Source of the DNA: an uncultured Clostridia bacterium
GTDB lineage: Bacteria > Bacillota > Clostridia > UBA1381 > UMGS1253
Direction: 5' to 3'
Length of the DNA: 7,782 bases
Assembly: GCA_934456295.1 (NCBI GenBank)
Contig: CAKSHB010000059.1
Coordinates: forward strand, 1 to 7,782
A program made the position numbers and the translations under genes. This document shows, piece after piece, positions 6,835 through 7,782 of the stretch. The notes beneath the pieces were generated by a model. It was not told the origin of the DNA, searched no databases, and was given only the letters and a program-made list of their open reading frames with translations. The stretch's first letter is position 1. Every line of letters starts with the position of its first letter.

Positions 6835-7782
6835 ATGTTTTTGAAGAAGTACGGAAGAATTTTTGCGTTTCTTACGGTTGTGTGCGCATTGTTTGCGGCG
6901 CTGCAGGCCGGCGCTATGGCTGAAAGTTTCTCCGATATGCCCGACAACTGGGCAACGGCGGCGCTTAACAAAGCTGTTGATAACGGGCTTTTGAACGGAT
7001 ATGACGGCATGATTATGCCCGACGAAAGCGTTACGCGCGCGCAGATGGCTGCGATTATGGTTCGTGCATTCGGCGCCTCCGATATGGCTGACATAAGCGC
7101 ATTTACAGATGTTTCGGCTGACGCATGGTATCATGATGATATGGCAAAAGCGGTTGAAATGGGAATATTCAAAGGTGACGGCGCAAACCTGAACCCCGAA
7201 AATAACATTACGCGTGAAGAGGCTTTTACGGTTCTGGCGCGTGCGTTTGCTCTGGCTGACGGTGACATAGGTGTGCTTGGAGAGTTTCTCGATAAAGACA
7301 GTATAGCGGAATGGGCACAGACGTATGTTGCAGCAATAGTGGCAAATAATTACGCAAAGGGTGCGGACGGATATCTCAACCCGAAAAACAATATCACGCG
7401 TGCGGAATTTGCTGTGCTGATGGATAATATGGTAAAGACATACATCGTAAAAGAAGGTATATATAACCGAGTTGAGGAGGGTAATATTCTCGTCCGCGTT
7501 GACGGCGTTACTTTCTCACAGGTGGCAATAAAGGGCGACTTGATTGCCGGACCTTCTGTCGGCAAAAAGGGTATTACGCTTATCAACTCAAGCATAAGCG
7601 GACGTGTTGTAAATGACGATGACAACACAAAGGTTGCTAAAATTACAACCGGCGGCAGTACAGGCGGCGGCGGAAACTCGGGCGGCAGCACGGGAGGAAA
7701 TTCCGGCGGCAGCACAGGTGGTAATACCGGCGGAAATACGGGCGGCAACAGCGGAAATAACGGCGGCAGCACAGATGAACCC
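6835..7782 (+). CDS. Secreted protein with three N-terminal SLH domains, beta-helix-like segment and Gly-Ser linker (3' partial)
   Basis: The frame opens at ATG 6835 (AAGGA at 6820-6824, 10 bases before) and is still open at the window end, giving 316 residues. A Sec signal peptide (MFLKKYGR, then hydrophobic) is likely cut after GAMA at residue 29. SLH domains follow near 31-80, 89-140 and 151-201, with motifs TRAQ, TREE and TRAE. Residues about 214-262 (GNILVRVDGV, IKGDLIAGPSVG, SSISGRVV) resemble the short beta-helix or polymer-forming-like segment that often follows N-terminal SLH triplets. Residues 271-313 are an extreme Gly/Ser/Thr/Asn linker. The passenger domain would lie beyond the window. 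The SLH domains are at the opposite end from those of the proteins encoded at 1145-2905 and 2944-4575. Expression may come partly by read-through from the promoter at 6522. The protein is probably wall-bound through its N-terminus; the passenger, and so the function, is unknown. Confidence 0.9.
   Translation, partial: MFLKKYGRIFAFLTVVCALFAALQAGAMAESFSDMPDNWATAALNKAVDNGLLNGYDGMIMPDESVTRAQMAAIMVRAFGASDMADISAFTDVSADAWYHDDMAKAVEMGIFKGDGANLNPENNITREEAFTVLARAFALADGDIGVLGEFLDKDSIAEWAQTYVAAIVANNYAKGADGYLNPKNNITRAEFAVLMDNMVKTYIVKEGIYNRVEEGNILVRVDGVTFSQVAIKGDLIAGPSVGKKGITLINSSISGRVVNDDDNTKVAKITTGGSTGGGGNSGGSTGGNSGGSTGGNTGGNTGGNSGNNGGSTDEP
7651..7770 (+). repeat. Imperfect repeats coding for the Gly-Ser-Thr-Asn linker
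   Basis: The unit GGCGGCAGYAC (Y is C or T) occurs at 7651, 7681, 7705 and 7762, all in the same frame and coding Gly-Gly-Ser-Thr. GGCGGAAAT and GGAGGAAAT variants fill the gaps. Such low-complexity coding repeats can change length by slippage. They form a flexible spacer in the protein. Confidence 0.8.

Noticed and set aside
7651..7770. CRISPR-like repeats
   Set aside because: The units are short, irregularly spaced, in frame and code for a Gly-Ser linker.
7350..7772. Antisense Pro-rich open frame with PPVLPP repeats
   Set aside because: It is the complement of Gly-rich linker codons (GGC/GGA) in the + strand SLH gene. The + strand frame has the signal peptide and three SLH domains.

Overview
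The window looks like chromosome of a low-to-moderate GC Gram-positive Clostridia-type bacterium, possibly a gut or other anaerobe. The evidence is surface-layer homology (SLH) domain proteins, strong GGAGG-type ribosome binding sites, TTGACA/TATAAT-like promoters, and Pro-Thr and Gly-Ser wall linkers. SLH-rich gut Clostridia such as Monoglobus-like bacteria would fit, but that is a guess. No mobile element, CRISPR array, tRNA or rRNA was seen. All genes are on the + strand.

Layout. Positions 1-1017 hold the 3' part of a WbpM/PglF/CapD-type nucleotide-sugar 4,6-dehydratase gene, whose 5' end lies outside the window. Positions 1145-2905 and 2944-4575 hold two adjacent, probably co-transcribed genes. 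Each encodes a secreted protein with an unfamiliar helical N-terminal region and three C-terminal SLH domains. A promoter with an operator-like dyad (4682-4710) precedes a gene at 4748-6469 for a secreted multi-domain beta-rich protein without SLH domains. A very strong-looking promoter (A-tract UP element, TTGACA, 17-bp spacer, extended -10; 6498-6550) then drives a 31-residue peptide gene (6586-6681), followed by a stable hairpin. The last gene (6835 to beyond 7782) encodes a secreted protein with three SLH domains at its N-terminus, a short beta-helix-like segment and a Gly-Ser-rich linker. It is cut by the window edge.

How the parts may work together. The window reads as a cell-envelope locus. 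The dehydratase would supply a modified UDP-sugar for a surface glycan, and the SLH proteins would bind the secondary cell-wall polymer. This link is inferred from gene order only. The least ordinary parts are the small acidic peptide under a strong promoter, the shared N-terminal region of the two tandem SLH proteins, and an identical 15-bp AT-rich motif at nearly the same distance upstream of two SLH genes.
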